Made by a program: the position numbers and the translations under genes
Assembly: GCA_026120035.1 (NCBI GenBank)
Contig: JALRME010000017.1
Coordinates: 1 to 64,000 of the forward strand
Reading direction: 5' to 3'
Source: Coleophoma eucalyptorum
Lineage: Eukaryota > Ascomycota > Leotiomycetes > Helotiales > Dermateaceae
DNA length: 64,000 nucleotides
Shown: positions 1 through 12,906 of the stretch, in pieces
Numbering within the stretch: the stretch's first letter is position 1
How the letters are laid out: every line of letters starts with the position of its first letter
The notes under the pieces: model-generated
Databases searched by the model: none
The model's input: the letters and a program-made list of their open reading frames with translations, nothing else
Told to the model about the DNA's origin: nothing

Positions 1-98
1 AACCCTAACCCTAACCCTAACCCTAACCCTAACCCTAACCCTAACCCTAACCCTAACCCTAACCCTAACCCTAACCCTAACCCTAACCCTAACCCTAA
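1..98. repeat. Telomere repeat tract, (CCCTAA)n
   Basis: About 16 uninterrupted copies of the hexamer CCCTAA start at the first base. This is the C-rich strand of the TTAGGG telomere used by filamentous fungi, so base 1 is at or very near a chromosome end, read toward the centromere. The tract stops abruptly at AT-rich subtelomeric DNA. Confidence 0.98.
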
Positions 99-1149
99 AA
101 ATCCTTTAATTGGATTATATCCGGTCTATATACTACACTAAATAATAAAACACCTTAATAAAAACACTAGCTTCTAACTCTCCCTAAATTACCTTCTACT
201 GTAACTATGTTAATATAACCTTCCTGATTTCCTTAACCTTGTCTCCGCTTGCCCCCTCTATATTACCTAAAACCCCGTCCTCCCCTATCCATTCTATAAC
301 CTTGTCTCTATATCCTTCCCCTATAATCAATATCGCTACTACTACGGGCCGAACGATCCTGTTATATTGATACGACATCCCTTCGACCTCGTGGAAACGC
401 CTCTCCCCGTCTATAACCTCCTCCTAATGCGTATATATCTTCTGCGGTACCTCGTACGTCCAACAACACGCGTATGCCTCGAATTCCATCCCTTATAATA
501 TCTCTACCTACTCAACTATATACCTTTGCCTAGGATCGAGACAATCATCTAATTCGTAATATATATTATATATCTAACTACTACACTCTCGTATGTAGCA
601 AATCGGATACTTTCGAACCTATTGATCTAATTGCTTCTCTAACCTCCAAACCTCCTAGTACTCCGTTATAGTCTACTCCTCGACCTTGACCCGTTGCTAC
701 TATCTCTATCTTTATTACGCCTAAAACTCGTCCCGATCGACTACGCTAATGGTACTACTAGGGAACGCCGACGTATCTAGTATCCACCTACGTAATAGCG
801 GCGGGAACCGGACCCTTCGAGTGAGTGTCTATAGGTCGCTCTATCGACCGCTAGTAGGCACTTAGCCGCTACTAGGTATATCAATCCTACTATCTATCAT
901 CTAGGCTTAATTATATACCTCCTTCTGCTACTCCATCCTAGCCAATACGGTATTATCCTCCTAGTATATATTACATACCTCTTCTCCCTTCTTACACCTT
1001 AAGCGATCTATCCTTCCGTCTAACTCTTCGTCTAAATATATCCTTCGATATCGCGCTCTACTAATCAACCGGTTGACCTTTTGTATCTCTATCTTTCTCC
1101 TTTATATCTCGCTAACTACTTTACCTATAATCCGATCTATCGTCTGATT

Positions 1150-2170
1150 ACGAGGATGCCGCTATACCTTCTATAATACCTCTTGCTTCCCTTTAGGTAT
1201 AACAATAATAGCCTAGTATCTCTCCCCGTCCTAGCCGGCCCTATCACTCTCTTGCCTATAACTTCGAATCTAGTAAATTGGCCCTACGTAGATTATACAT
1301 CGGACATCGGGCTAGTTAATACCCAACCCAAATACATTAGTAGTAATAATCACCTAGCCATTAGCACTCTATTACTCTTTCCGAATCTCTTCCTTCTTCT
1401 GTATACTATCGATTTCCCGGTAATATACGTGACACTATAATACCTTACTTAATGCCTTGGTACTAGCAATACTACTACTATATATAATGATCTTAGCCGG
1501 CGCTAGGAATTTATCTAACTTATCCTTGACCAACTAGTATATAGCTACCTCTTCCTCTCCCTCGTACTCCTATACTGAATATTGAATATTAGGCCGACTA
1601 GTTACCGCCCGGAATATATAGAAATCCTCGGCCTTCACCTTTATAATCTCTATAAATTCCGGTTCGGTGTACGATAGCAATATAGCTATCAAATAAACCA
1701 TCTAGACCTCTCTCCTAACCAAATCCCCTAACTACCTTATCTTAGGCCGGAACTTAGGTATACTATCTAATACCGTATGACACTCGTTAATAACAATCCG
1801 GTCTAACTAGTGTATCCCTTGTAATCGAGTCAAAAACGTACTAAATATCTTACTAACTACTAACTCGAGCGTAACGATAACCACCCGGGTGGGCGAATGC
1901 GCCTATATCTTAGTCTTACGGGAATCCTATATCATATATAAAATCCTAGTCTTCTAACATCGGTCGACTAAATCGTTCTATAATGAAACTAATAATGTAA
2001 TAACAATAGTCGTCCCGTTGCTAACACACTTGGCTGGTAATATAAACAATAAACTCTTTCCCGTCCCGGTCCCTATAATAACTAAAATGGGACTCTTGCC
2101 TTTTATGATAGCCCTCAATACTGGCTCTTACAACCTATGGAATTCGGCTTAGTCACCTAATATACCTTCT
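1150..2170 (-). pseudogene. Relic of telomere-linked RecQ-like helicase, helicase core
   Basis: No long ORF survives, but the minus strand still reads as a superfamily 2 RecQ helicase with in-frame stops. Motif I (GTGTGKSLLFILPA) lies at about 2040-2100. Motif II reads VINECH at 1741-1800, where an active enzyme has DE(C/A)H, so its Asp is now Asn. A motif V-like stretch (FGLGIN, then PDVRCIIYVG) and motif VI (QES-RAG-DG with a stop at the Arg) follow at about 1230-1330. The TAG stops sit where Gln codons would be expected, as RIP produces. Telomere-linked helicases of this family are typical of fungal chromosome ends. The gene is dead. Confidence 0.8.
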
Positions 2171-5100
2171 AATTCCTTATAGATATAGACCCCTCTTAAT
2201 TGCTTCCACCTCCTTAACTGGTCGTCTTATATCTCCTCTTCGTATAACTCTCTCTTTCTCTTATTTCGCTCGCTTATACCAACCCCTTTATATACGGACG
2301 GGAAATTCAACTAACAATACTATATATAGCTAACGCGTTAGAATTTCTCCCTACGCCTAATAATGCTATTGTCTCCCTCTATTAATTCCCTAGTATATAT
2401 TATACCTACAATATAGGTTCTATACCCGGACTGTAAATCCTATAGGTCATCCCCGTCTGGATTATCCTCGTCCCAATCCCCGTCTTCTAAATTGGACTTC
2501 TCTTCCTTAAATCGGTCATCACGATAATACTTACGGGAAATAGCAATAGCAATCTACCTCCAAGTACTAATATTCACCCTAACCCCCATCTACCGCTTAC
2601 TACTCTCCTATATAATCTTTCGGACTCGCTCGGATGTCCATCCATAGTCTTATCTCTAGGTAATTAATTACTTTTGATTTCGTCCGCCCGACGGGTTAAA
2701 TCGGCCTTCACCTATACTACCTAGGTCCTATACTAGACTATCGTTTTCTATTGGATCTTGGCTCGCTAGCTCCTCTTGATCCTCGGGGTATATCCTCTAC
2801 TTGTCTTCTTGCCTTAGCCGCTTTGGTCCTATCTACTGTCGATGCTCCTTCTTTTCTTCGCCCCCCTATAAAAATAGGCTGGTACTAGGCTTTCCTATCA
2901 CCTTGAATTATAACTTCTCCCAAAACGGTAATACCAACTATAAATAATATACTAATAACTCGCCGACCTCTTGGGGCAAATACCGGTAGATGATTTTAAT
3001 ATTCCTACTACTCCTATACCCTTTATGATATATAGCTACAAACGCAACCAACCCTTCCTCGATAAATATATTCCTAACCCCTCTATATTCTATATTCTTC
3101 TATCGTAACCCTAACAACTCGAGTGTCCTACTAGGCTAACCTCCGTATAACTATATCAAAATCAATAACAACTCTTTGAATTAGGTGATATAACGCTAAT
3201 ATATAGCAAATACTTCTAACTACAAATTCCCGGCTGGATCCAATAACCTTCCTCGGACTTCTGGCTCCTTATATATCCTCTAGAACATCCACCACTCCTT
3301 ATATACTACCCATTCATTCCTCTCGTCTTCCAAAAATAACCACCTAACTTGGCTCTCGGACGGCTGGTCAATTATAGACTCCTATTTAATTAGGGGCACC
3401 TTAGTATCTACCTCTCCCTCTTCGTCTAATCCTATCATCATTAATTCCTTGAACAATTCTTCCTTGGCCTCCTCTAATAACCCGTTAACTATCGTACGTA
3501 CTTGGTTTATACTAAATTTGATGTCGGGGTATATCACGATGTCTCCAATCCACTGGATCTTATCTCCCGCTGTACTAGTATATCGGATCTTAAACCTATA
3601 TAATCGACTATTATATAACCACTACATTAGTACGGGATCCTACTCATCACGGGCTATAGTCATAAATTCTTAGACCAAACCACGAGTCAACCGGTAATAA
3701 CTCGTGGCTGCCCTCTTCGCATCCTTGGGTAGTAATCCACGTATACTATGTCTGATGATTTCGGCCTATCGTCTCTTATATGCCTCTTGTAATACTATCA
3801 ACCGGGCCAACTTAATTACAGCGGAATATTTCGGTGTATAATCCTCGGTATCTAACCACCCTTTATCCTCTCGTATCCCCAAAACTACTAATCCACTGAT
3901 AATAGCACTCTTATACTCGTGGTCTTATAATAGGTGATTTAACAATATAATACAAAACTATAAAACCCGTCGTTGAACCTACTTCATTCACTCAATCTCC
4001 TCTTCTAACTCTTCCTCTTCTCTAAGGCCTTCTCGTAGGGGCTGCTACTCTTTCCACCTCCGAAACTCTAAAATCTTGTCTCGTAATACCTCCAATTGGT
4101 TCTTTTGATTCTCTATCAACCGGTATAGTGGCCTTTTGTCCTCGTCGTCATCCTTAGCTCGGAATATATAATATAACAACGTCTTCTAAACCTTAGTATA
4201 TCTCTTTACTATATTTACACTTATCTAACTTTCAAATAGTATGTTCGGCTTCTGGTCTATCTCTTTCTTGTTAGCCTCAAATAATATATAGATCCTAACT
4301 ACCTCCTTGACTGTATTAAATTATATACCCTAAATCATCCAATCAAATGCTTTATATAATACTTATAATTCCGGCTTATCTTCCTCAACTGGCTCAACTA
4401 ACTCCCTCACCTTATCTCGATCTAATCCTATCAAATAGGACGCCCACCCAACCCGACGTAACTATGGATTTAGCTTACGACTTTCGTCGGGTTCTATAAT
4501 CTACTTTCGCTCTTTGTCTTCGGCCTTCTTTAACGCTACCGATAATACTTGCTTGGCTGCTACGAATCTACTATCTATAGATGATATACGTTAGGATTCG
4601 GGACTAGTTTGTATAACCTCGAAAAATACTAATATCGTCCCCTTTAGGAAAAATTATTAACAGTAGACGGTAATCTATAGTACGGATACCTCCTTTTGTA
4701 CTTGCCTACCTTTCTTCCTACTATTTACCTACTGATACTCTTTCCGGTAATGATTCTGGATGGCTTATCGCTAGTAGCTAATATATTAGTACTATAGAAA
4801 TATATACTTCTTTCCATTTGTCCTAGCTTACTATAATATAGGAATAGGCGGAATGAGATAGACTAGAAATAGTAACTTCTCTAATGCTCTCCGTGATATA
4901 ATCAAACCTTCTACCTTATATACCTCCTTTGCTATCTTCTCTCTAGCCTCCTTGGTAATATTATGAACCGCTGATTTACTTAAATAGTTACAAATCTAGC
5001 TAGGCAATACTATATACTTACATTCTGAACAAACAACTAATCCATACTCGGTCAAATACACAAATGGGTATATTTTTGAATAACTTTTCAATCGAGTGAA

Positions 5101-5300
5101 AAATAGATTATTCTCTAACTACGTATAGTACCTATTGCTCTATATGATTACCTCTTTATACGTCTTTCTACGTGACGCGTTATAAACCCTAGCTTCCTAC
5201 CCTTGCCTTTGACTTATTTCATTTCCGTCTTTATATATACTCTTATGCTTTTATGCCTACCTTATACTTCGACGTCGAATTTGGCTTACCTGGTCTATAC
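2171..5300 (-). pseudogene. Decayed subtelomeric DNA, probably 5' part of the helicase relic
   Basis: This stretch is upstream of the helicase core on the minus strand. It has the same composition: TpA-rich, CpA/TpG-poor, with many stops in every frame. Telomere-linked helicases have a long N-terminal region before the motor, so this is the likely home of that region, but I could not recognise a domain. No intact gene, RNA gene or clean repeat was seen. Confidence 0.35.
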
Positions 5301-7275
5301 ACTTTATTTACTACATCAAAACTTCTAATAGTAATATTAAATATAAAATAACTAATGAAATATTGTGTTTTGGATATTATAATTAGTTTGGGGGTTGTCG
5401 CTAATAACTTACTTATCTTATAATCGAATTTGGCTCTTTTCCGGCCTCTCTAAGCCGTATTTCTCCTAAATGAATCTTACTAAATAAATCTAACCATCTC
5501 GCCTATTTGACTAAGGTTAGTTTGTATGGAGTGCTAAATGAATCTTATATAAGATTCGTTCAACAATAATGGATAGGTAGGAGTAGTCTACTCTAAGATT
5601 AGGGCTATTCTTGGTATTACTAATAAAGCTATAGTCGGACTATCGGAATTTACTACTTTATATTATACTATCAACGACTTAGTTAAGCTGGACGGTAGGT
5701 AGCTCTAAGCCAAATCTAAGTCTCTAAAGCTGCTCTTGGCATTCCTTCATAAGAGTTATACCTATCGTATGGATCTTGTCTAGTGGTACGGGTATCCCTC
5801 CAAAGTAGATAGTCTAAAAATCGACCGACTAGTGGATATTAAATAGACTTTCATATATAGAATTATACTTCTTTCCTATAGCAAGCTGGCTTAGAATACT
5901 TGACGTAGGACTAAAAGAACCCTTATAGAGATATCTAGTACGGATCTTAGAGATTCGTACGGGGATTGAGGGGATATCTGTCTTGCCTTTGAGTCCTAGC
6001 TTGGTCTATACCCGAGCTAGGACGGCGATCTCAAGAAGGATGCTCTAGGCCACCTATAAGATGCTAGCAAGGATTGGGGTATAGTAGAATAAGCCTCGGA
6101 ATGCCTTAGCATAAGGATCAATCCCTTGGATAGCTAGATAGTATATCAAAGGGGATTTATATAAGGGGATCCGGCTACAATCTTATATAAGGACCAACTG
6201 ATATAAATTCATGACTTCGGTAGTAAGCTCTAGGTCCTAGTCCGCCTCCTTATCGTACGAATTATATATAAGCTAAACGTCTAGGAGGTCTAAGATCTTC
6301 TAAGTGGATTCCTATTGCTCGGGAGTTAGTTTTACGTCGGTCTCGGTCTTACCATCTAGCTCAAAAGGGATCGTACGGATGATATAGCAAAGGAACTACT
6401 CCCAAAGGATACTATACCGAGCGAGAGTCTTAGAATTCTAAGGGAGCTCAAACGGTCGCTAGCTAGGTGAGTCGATTTTGGGAGACCCCTACCACTTCAA
6501 AGTGTCCTTGTGGTCTATAGCCTCTAGGGTATCCAAGCATCGGTCGAAAATATACTTTTACGTCCGTACGACCCGGTGTAAGCCTGCTTCTAGGGGGTCG
6601 AGGAGTCGGATATAGGTAGATGTCTAGAGTAGGTTGTACTAGGACTTGTCCAAGACCTAGTGCCACTTGGTATATCGTAACTAGGGGTCTAACTCAACTA
6701 TAGCTAGTTAAGAGAGTAGAGTTAGCCTACGCTACTGGACCTAGGCTTTCTATTGTTGGATTTCCTGTTCAATCCTTTTATACGAAGCTAATATAGATAG
6801 ATTAGTACTGATTTAAGCTTCCCGATAGGGGAAATCAAACCTAATGACCTCTGGGCTTGACTATCTATAAGGTAACTAGATTCTCGGCTGGGCTAGGTAG
6901 TAGCAGTAGTAGTAGTAGGAGTATTTTCATCTACTACCTAATATCTTTCTTTATAGCCTTTGAACTATGATTACATTCGTACGGTTCTAAAGATATCCTA
7001 GTCCTTTATTCTCTTCTTACTATAGTCCTTGTTGATATACTATTGGATCCTAACTCGACTCTAGCTCTTAAAGGGGCACTCCTTATACTGAAATCCATCT
7101 ACTACCTAGATATAGGGTTGAGGGAATGACCCATCTTCTGATAACTAGACTGTCGTATGATCGTACGAACATAGAAATGACTGGATGTATTAGTTAACTT
7201 ACTAGCGTAGTTCAATTAGAGTCTAATGGATTTCGTAGAGGTATCGCGAAATTACGCCCGGGCTGATCGTACATA
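5301..7275. other. RIP-degraded subtelomeric stretch without an intact gene
   Basis: AT-rich sequence with the same mutation bias. Between about 5.9 and 6.7 kb the composition is less extreme and short open stretches occur on both strands, suggesting an old coding sequence that I cannot identify. There is a small GTA/TAG trinucleotide run near 6900. Confidence 0.4.
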
Positions 7276-7805
7276 GGCATTGGTCACCTAAACATATTAA
7301 GACTTGAAAATCCATATTTAAGTAGAGCAAATAACTCCAAACTTGGGGAATTGGTTTAGCTTGATGTTCCAATTGATTTGCCATCGTGGTTCGTACGAAA
7401 TAAGATGAAATAAGAAGAATAAAGATTAACCCTAGAATCCAATTACGGTGTGATTGGGTTTTCTCGTTAAGACCGTGTACCGATATTTTTTGTATGGGAA
7501 AAAAACCCAATTACGCCGTAATTAGGGGATTCTAACGTTAGGTACTAGTCACCTAAACATATTAAGACTTAAAAATCTATATTTAAGTAGAGCAAATAAC
7601 TCCAAACTTAGGGAATTAGTTTAGCTTGATGTTCCAATTGATTTACTATCGTGGTTCGTACGAAATAAGATGAAATAAGAAGAATAAAGATTAACCCTAG
7701 AATCTAATTACGGTGTGATTGGGTTTTCTCGCTAAGACCGTGTACCGACATTTTTTGTATGGGAAAAAAACCTAATTACGTTATAATTGGGGGATTCTAA
7801 CGTTA
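7276..7805. repeat. 265-bp tandem direct repeat, two copies
   Basis: Unit 1 (7276-7540) and unit 2 (7541-7805) align without gaps over 265 bp. Almost all differences are transitions, mostly C to T or G to A in unit 2 at CpA/TpG sites (for example TTGCC in unit 1 against TTACT in unit 2), with at least one change in the other direction. This fits RIP after tandem duplication. The open frame across unit 1 on the minus strand has no recognisable domain and is probably chance. Confidence 0.85.
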
Positions 7806-8808
7806 GGATTCTATAAGGGATTACGACACACTTCGTTAAGGATCTTAACCCAAAGTTGAAAACGTAGGAGTGGATCGACTAGAGACGCTATGGTTTACTC
7901 GGTACAAAAGACGGTACTATGAAAAGAGAGTGTATAATATTCTCAACAAGTCAAAAGAGGTACTATAATAAGGCATTGGAGAGATGACTCTTAATAAGTA
8001 AATACTACTTTATATTCCTAGGAATCTTTTTAAGTTATATTCGCTAAGGTACGCTTTTACTAAATAACTTTAAATAGCTTTAAGGGTGCTATCGTGTAAT
8101 TGCTTTAGCATATATTTAGGACCTCAAAAAGTTACTCGCAGGGATAAGAGTTTAGAAGGGGAGACTATAATTGGGGTCAAAGTGAGCTAGATAAAGGTTA
8201 GGTGATTCAACGTACATATATCAATTCCCGGGCCTCTGAATGGAGGCTAGGGATTGGTTTGTTTTAATTTTGATATGAAATTGAACTCGTAACAGACCGT
8301 AATCGTATCGCTAGCTAGTATAGTGCTTCACTCTGCCTGTGCACCTCACAGGAACCTTCGAGCTTACTGGGAGGTTAAGGGCACTATCTTCGGCTTTTAA
8401 CTAACTGCATATTGTCTATGGTGTCTTGCACAGCCTAGGCCGCTGTGAAAAGTATAGGAGGCGCTCATATAAGCTATTAGAGGGACTCTTGTAACAACAA
8501 GATCCTTATCAATGATTGTGGAGACAGATTACAGTGGGTCCTTAGGCTACGTAATTTTCATATTGGGTACACATCCCTGCCCTGCCAGTTATTATGCCTT
8601 ATAAGTCAGTCTCCAGAGGACCTCTCTTGGCGTCGATCCTCGCCACGTGGATGTGGTACTTCTGTTTCGGTGCGCCGAAAGGGCAGTTCATTTCCCAATC
8701 TCTGGGCCCATTACGCGGTACTACATTAGATAAGATACACATTTTTGTCCCCCTTTTTGTTTATTATCTTACTTTACCCACATCTCTACATATGGCACCA
8801 TTAACTCC
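7806..8808. other. Intergenic region, upstream of the arylsulfotransferase-like gene
   Basis: Base composition becomes normal from about 8.3 kb. I see no gene here. The last 200 bp carry AT-rich pyrimidine tracts just before the ATG at 8809 and are the likely promoter of the next gene. Confidence 0.4.
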
Positions 8809-10732
8809 ATGAAGGCCTCAGCCTTTTTCTTGCTTGGGCTCGTGAGTGCCGTCTTCGCCGACAACTTCCCCTACTCTCAATCCGTAGAATTTGACCAAGG
8901 GAAATTCGGCCCATATCCAAACAGATCATACATCGCGACCCCACAACTTATCGCGCCTAGTTTGAATCTCTTGCAATCAAGTCCAAAATGCGACAATGGC
9001 TCATATACAATGATTTGTCTGCGTGGAGATAGGATCCCTTCAAGTGCCAAGAGTCCTATGATCCTGGATGATAAAGGACAATTAGTATGGATGAATGCTA
9101 CATACGGCGAAACCTTTGCCTTGGGAGTACAGAAATATAACGGTAAAGATTACTTGACTTTCTGGAAGGGAAATCCGGCTGTCGGTGGTCATGGGGAGGG
9201 ATATTATTATATGGTGAGTTTGATGATGATTCTTGACTAGCTCCGAGGAGACTAGCTACATGTAAACTTGCTCGTTTTCTAACTCGTTACTTCAGCTTGA
9301 TCACGAATACAAGGAAAGGTACAAGATTTCAGCCGGTAACGGTTTACCCGGCGACCTTCACGAGTTCCGTATCACACCCGAGGGCACAGCTTTAGTTACT
9401 TTATATCCAGCCAAGCAGACAGCCATGACATGGCGGAGAGTAAAGGGTGCAAACAACCGAGGATGGATTTTTGATTCAACAGTACGAGAGATCGATATCG
9501 AGACTGATAAAGTGGTCTTTGAGTGGAATGCTTCTGATCACTACGAACCTACCGAGTCACAAATGCCAGCAGGTACGGCTGGGACAAGGATGAGAGATGC
9601 TTATGACTTCTTTCACATCAACAGCATCGATAAGGACTATAAAGGGAACTACCTTGTTTCTTCTCGCTACATGCATGGCCTCACCTACATTAACGGCAGT
9701 GACGGAAGCATTATCTGGGTACTTGGTGGCAAGCGTAACTCATTCACGGATCTCTCCAATGGCACTGCGACAAGCTTCGCCTATCAGCACGACGGTCGAT
9801 GGAATCCAGAACATACTGGTGTTAACATTTTTGACAATGGTGAACACTACGGGACACCATCGGAATATGAAGGATCCCGTGCGGTTGAGATCGTGCTGGA
9901 CGAAGAAAAAATGACTGCCCAACTCAAGAGGACCTTTATCAATCCACACAAAATCCGCTCTGGCTCGCAGGGCAATATGCAGGTTCTCCCTAATGGCAAT
10001 GTGCTAGTTGGCTACGGGCTCAATGCTGCGTGGACGGAATACGCAGCTGATGGCAAAGTACTCTGTGACGTGCATATTGGTGCCGAGAGTGACTTCAATA
10101 CCATTGCCGTCGAGACATACCGGGTAAACAAGTTTCCATGGGTTGGACGTCCGACAACCTCCCCGGATATCGCGTTCAAGGATGACAATATTTATGTGAG
10201 CTGGAATGGTGCAACTGAGGTTAAGAAATGGGTTTTGCAAGCATCCAAGGGAGCTGGTCGCAACCTTAACATTATCCAACAGGTTGAGAAGGAAGGATTT
10301 GAGACGTCTATCCCAGTTAATAATACTCAATGGTGTTTCGTAAAAGCCGTAGCTCTTGATTCCAAGTCACAGAAACTAGGAGCTTCGGATCTTATTGAGA
10401 CTGGTTGTGTGGTACGTTGTGACATAGTCCTCAAATGATTCGTTTATCCGTACATGCTAACTTCTGTTTACATATAGCTCGATGACGTCGCTGAGCAACC
10501 GGATATAAATGAGCTCTTGAATGGGCTACCGAATGAGGAGGTGGACATAGATAATGACGTATTGGACATGAGCTATTGGATGACCGACCACATTTCATTG
10601 TCCCTGTCACTAACGAGAATAATGGTGTTGCTAGGAATTGTTGGAGCTAGTATTGGCATGTGGGAATTACGACATTCACGGTTACTGAGAAGAATTTATT
10701 ATGTATCGGCCAGACAGATGTGGGGCAATTGA
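8809..10732 (+). CDS. Arylsulfotransferase (ASST)-family secreted/membrane protein
   Basis: Three exons: 8809-9213, 9296-10411 and 10478-10732. Both introns are phase 0 (GTGAGT...TTCAG and GTACGT...ATAG with a TGCTAAC branch site). The product is about 591 aa. It starts with a cleavable signal peptide (MKASAFFLLGLVSAVFA). The body matches the fungal ASST-like beta-propeller family: the GYYYMLDHEYK join, DAYDFFHINSI, GNYLVSSR, and SIIWVLGGKRNSF followed by FAYQHDGRWN. A hydrophobic segment near the C-terminus (IMVLLGIVGASIGMW) could anchor it in a membrane, followed by a basic tail. Bacterial relatives move sulfate between phenols, but most fungal members have no proven reaction, so the role is unknown. 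The frame is intact, unlike the DNA on both sides. Confidence 0.9.
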
Positions 10733-11180
10733 ATTTATGTTTACAGCGATATTAACTGCTGCTAGAGATCCTAGTTGAATTCGTAAATAATACTCCTATC
10801 ACTGTCTTTCAGTCCCCTCTAGTTTGGGATCTCCCAACGACGAGTGCAATTTCGTAACCTTTATTTTTCGCACATACTTAGCCTTCGCAATTCTACTGTG
10901 CTACTGTGCTACTATGCTATTGTGCTATGAAATATTTGAATATGTTATACACCACGCGATGTAGGGCGGTTTACGATGCTAAGGCTTCCCAGCTCTATAT
11001 CCCGAATAACTTAGTAGTCCACAGGTTTTTCAGTGATATCAATATACTATACAGATATACCGTCGTTTACTATAGCAATTTCAAGGGGACGTCTTTCTAA
11101 GGCTTTCAATATAATTCTTACTAGATCGATGAATTTTAGGATTAGACAATTAAGCTAGATTCTACCGTGGACTTTTCTCT
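10733..11180. other. Intergenic, AT-rich
   Basis: 3' flank of the ASST-like gene followed by increasingly RIP-like sequence. A short imperfect CTACTGTG/CTATTGTG run occurs near 10895-10925. No gene is supported. Confidence 0.4.
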
Positions 11181-11189
11181 TTCGACTTC

Positions 11190-11720
11190 CGAGTTTGGCA
11201 AGAGAAGACAGTTGATATATAGTGGACTAGAAATGAAGTCATAGATGGATGCTTAGGCTTTGAGAATTTTCTCGATGACTTGAGCAATTGTATTGCAAGT
11301 AGCTCTTCGTCATGAAACCTCTTCCCCACGAGCTGTAAGCCGATCAGCGCATCAAAATATTTCTCTGGAGCATCTAGAACACCTGTTAGTTCTAGAATCA
11401 GGCTGAATATATATGACTCTATTTTTGGAATCTTCTTATATTTAGCGTGCTCCTCGGCGTCCGTCCATTTCATTTCGAGGTTTGTACGTGAGAACTATAA
11501 CGTCTAGTTTCTAATCAAGTTTAAGTTCGTTTAGGAAAACAAGGGCGAGAAAATCAAGAATCTTCCAGACGATTATATAGTAGAAATAGGTTGGTGCTCT
11601 ATTTAGGTTAGAAGTACCTGGGTATATTAGGCCAAAGATTATGTCAATACTAGCTTGCTATATGATATGATAATAGGAGCTTTTCAGAACTTCCTAGTCG
11701 TAGTTTAGTCCCTAATTTTC
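11190..11720 (-). pseudogene. Relic of an acetamidase-type amidase, C-terminal part
   Basis: On the minus strand the stretch IGLQLVGKRFHDEELLA (about 11280-11350) matches the conserved C-terminal signature of fungal amidases (usually PVGLQLVGRRF). Upstream in the same direction, IIVWKILDFLALVF and YKPRNEM match the W-N-L-D-(Y/F)-P-A-L-V-F and TPRNEMD stretches of AmdS-like enzymes. In-frame stops lie between them and the sequence is RIP-like. The amidase signature Ser-Ser-Lys region was not found, so only the 3' end survives. Active relatives hydrolyse amides to acid and ammonia; this copy cannot. Confidence 0.65.
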
Positions 11721-12166
11721 GTAGACGGTTATAGAATCGGGGTAATATTTAAGAACCTATTCGGTCAGGAGGGCGAAGCGATCCCTTGCTTTCTTCGAGA
11801 ACCTCTCTATATGACTTTCTACTATTAGTGAATAAGAATTTGCCCGGGATAAGTATTATTAGCCTAAACTTGATTTCGTCTTTTGCGATATAATCGCTAA
11901 TATTATACTCATAACCATTGTGTTGGTTTACGTAAGGTAACGTAGGTACTTGACTAGCGTGTCAAAACGTATGAATTCAATTCAGAAGTAATATAATAGA
12001 TTGTTGATTGAAGAGAGTGAGAGAGAGAGAGGTATAAGTACCCCCTCTCGCCAAGGATACTATAGGTAACATGTGACTAGGTCTCGTGGGTCGCAGGGTT
12101 AAAGATTTAAAACCATAGTCGGGCCTGCCTCTCGTTCGTTCTCCTGTGTCCCTCAGAACTCGTAAA
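11721..12166. other. Degraded spacer between two gene relics
   Basis: RIP-like sequence, perhaps including more of the amidase relic at its left edge. A short GAGA run lies near 12018-12032. Nothing else is supported. Confidence 0.35.
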
Positions 12167-12375
12167 CATGAATGATAACGTCAACACCGAGAAGCCGATC
12201 TCAACGTTAGAGGTCGAGGGATAGCCCGCCTCTACGGACGTACCGGTCTACAATGTCAACGAGAAGGTCGACTATAACAGAACAGGCGCTATCGATACCG
12301 AGAAGCTCGAACATGATATAACGGTGCTCTAGGCTATCAAGGCCTATCCCGCTACCAGTTGGTGGGCACTCGTTA
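12167..12375 (+). pseudogene. Relic of an MFS sugar transporter, N-terminal fragment
   Basis: Reading from the ATG at 12167, the frame gives a hydrophilic N-terminus with NEKVDYNRTGAIDTEK, then AIKAYPATSWWALVMS. This pattern is typical of the cytoplasmic N-terminus and start of helix 1 of fungal maltose/alpha-glucoside permeases. Two in-frame TAG codons fall where Gln is expected (before PAS and before AIKAYP), which is what RIP makes of CAG. Similarity ends at helix 1, so the gene is truncated as well as mutated. Confidence 0.6.
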
Positions 12376-12906
12376 TGTCATATACTATTATAAGCTCGTG
12401 CCTAGGATTGGCAGATCATTTCTCTAACGCTACAATAGATCATGGAGTTATACTATGTTTTCTTATTTAGAGGATTACAAATCTGATTTTAATTAATAAA
12501 GGATATCGCTTACGGGATCAGAATAAGAGTCTTGCGAGACTGTCTTAGGTTATGATAAGTTTGCTCCTTGCTCTTTGTTTTATAAATACTACTAAATTAG
12601 CTTTAGTTTATATTTCTACCGCTCCTATTTGTTACGGTAGGTGACTATTCTTATTAACTTTTCAAATGAATTACCTTCTTATATTATATAACGTGACTTA
12701 TGGGGAAGTACCTAGTATAGGGAAGTACCTATCCAACCTTACATTTCTCTTCTAGATCTAGTCCTACGAGCTATATATTACTCTAATTCCTTATCTGATT
12801 CACTTGAACTATTCTCTAGCTCCTCCTCTTTAATTTCCACCTCTGATTCTTCAATTAGACGTTTATATAGCCGTCCTCGTGGCTTTTTATCCTTAGTCTT
12901 TTCCTC

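Noticed and set aside
1183..1440. 85-codon plus-strand ORF
   Set aside because: It is antisense to helicase motifs V-VI of the RecQ relic.
7223..7510. 95-codon minus-strand ORF
   Set aside because: It lies across unit 1 of the tandem repeat, has no domain, and is broken in unit 2.
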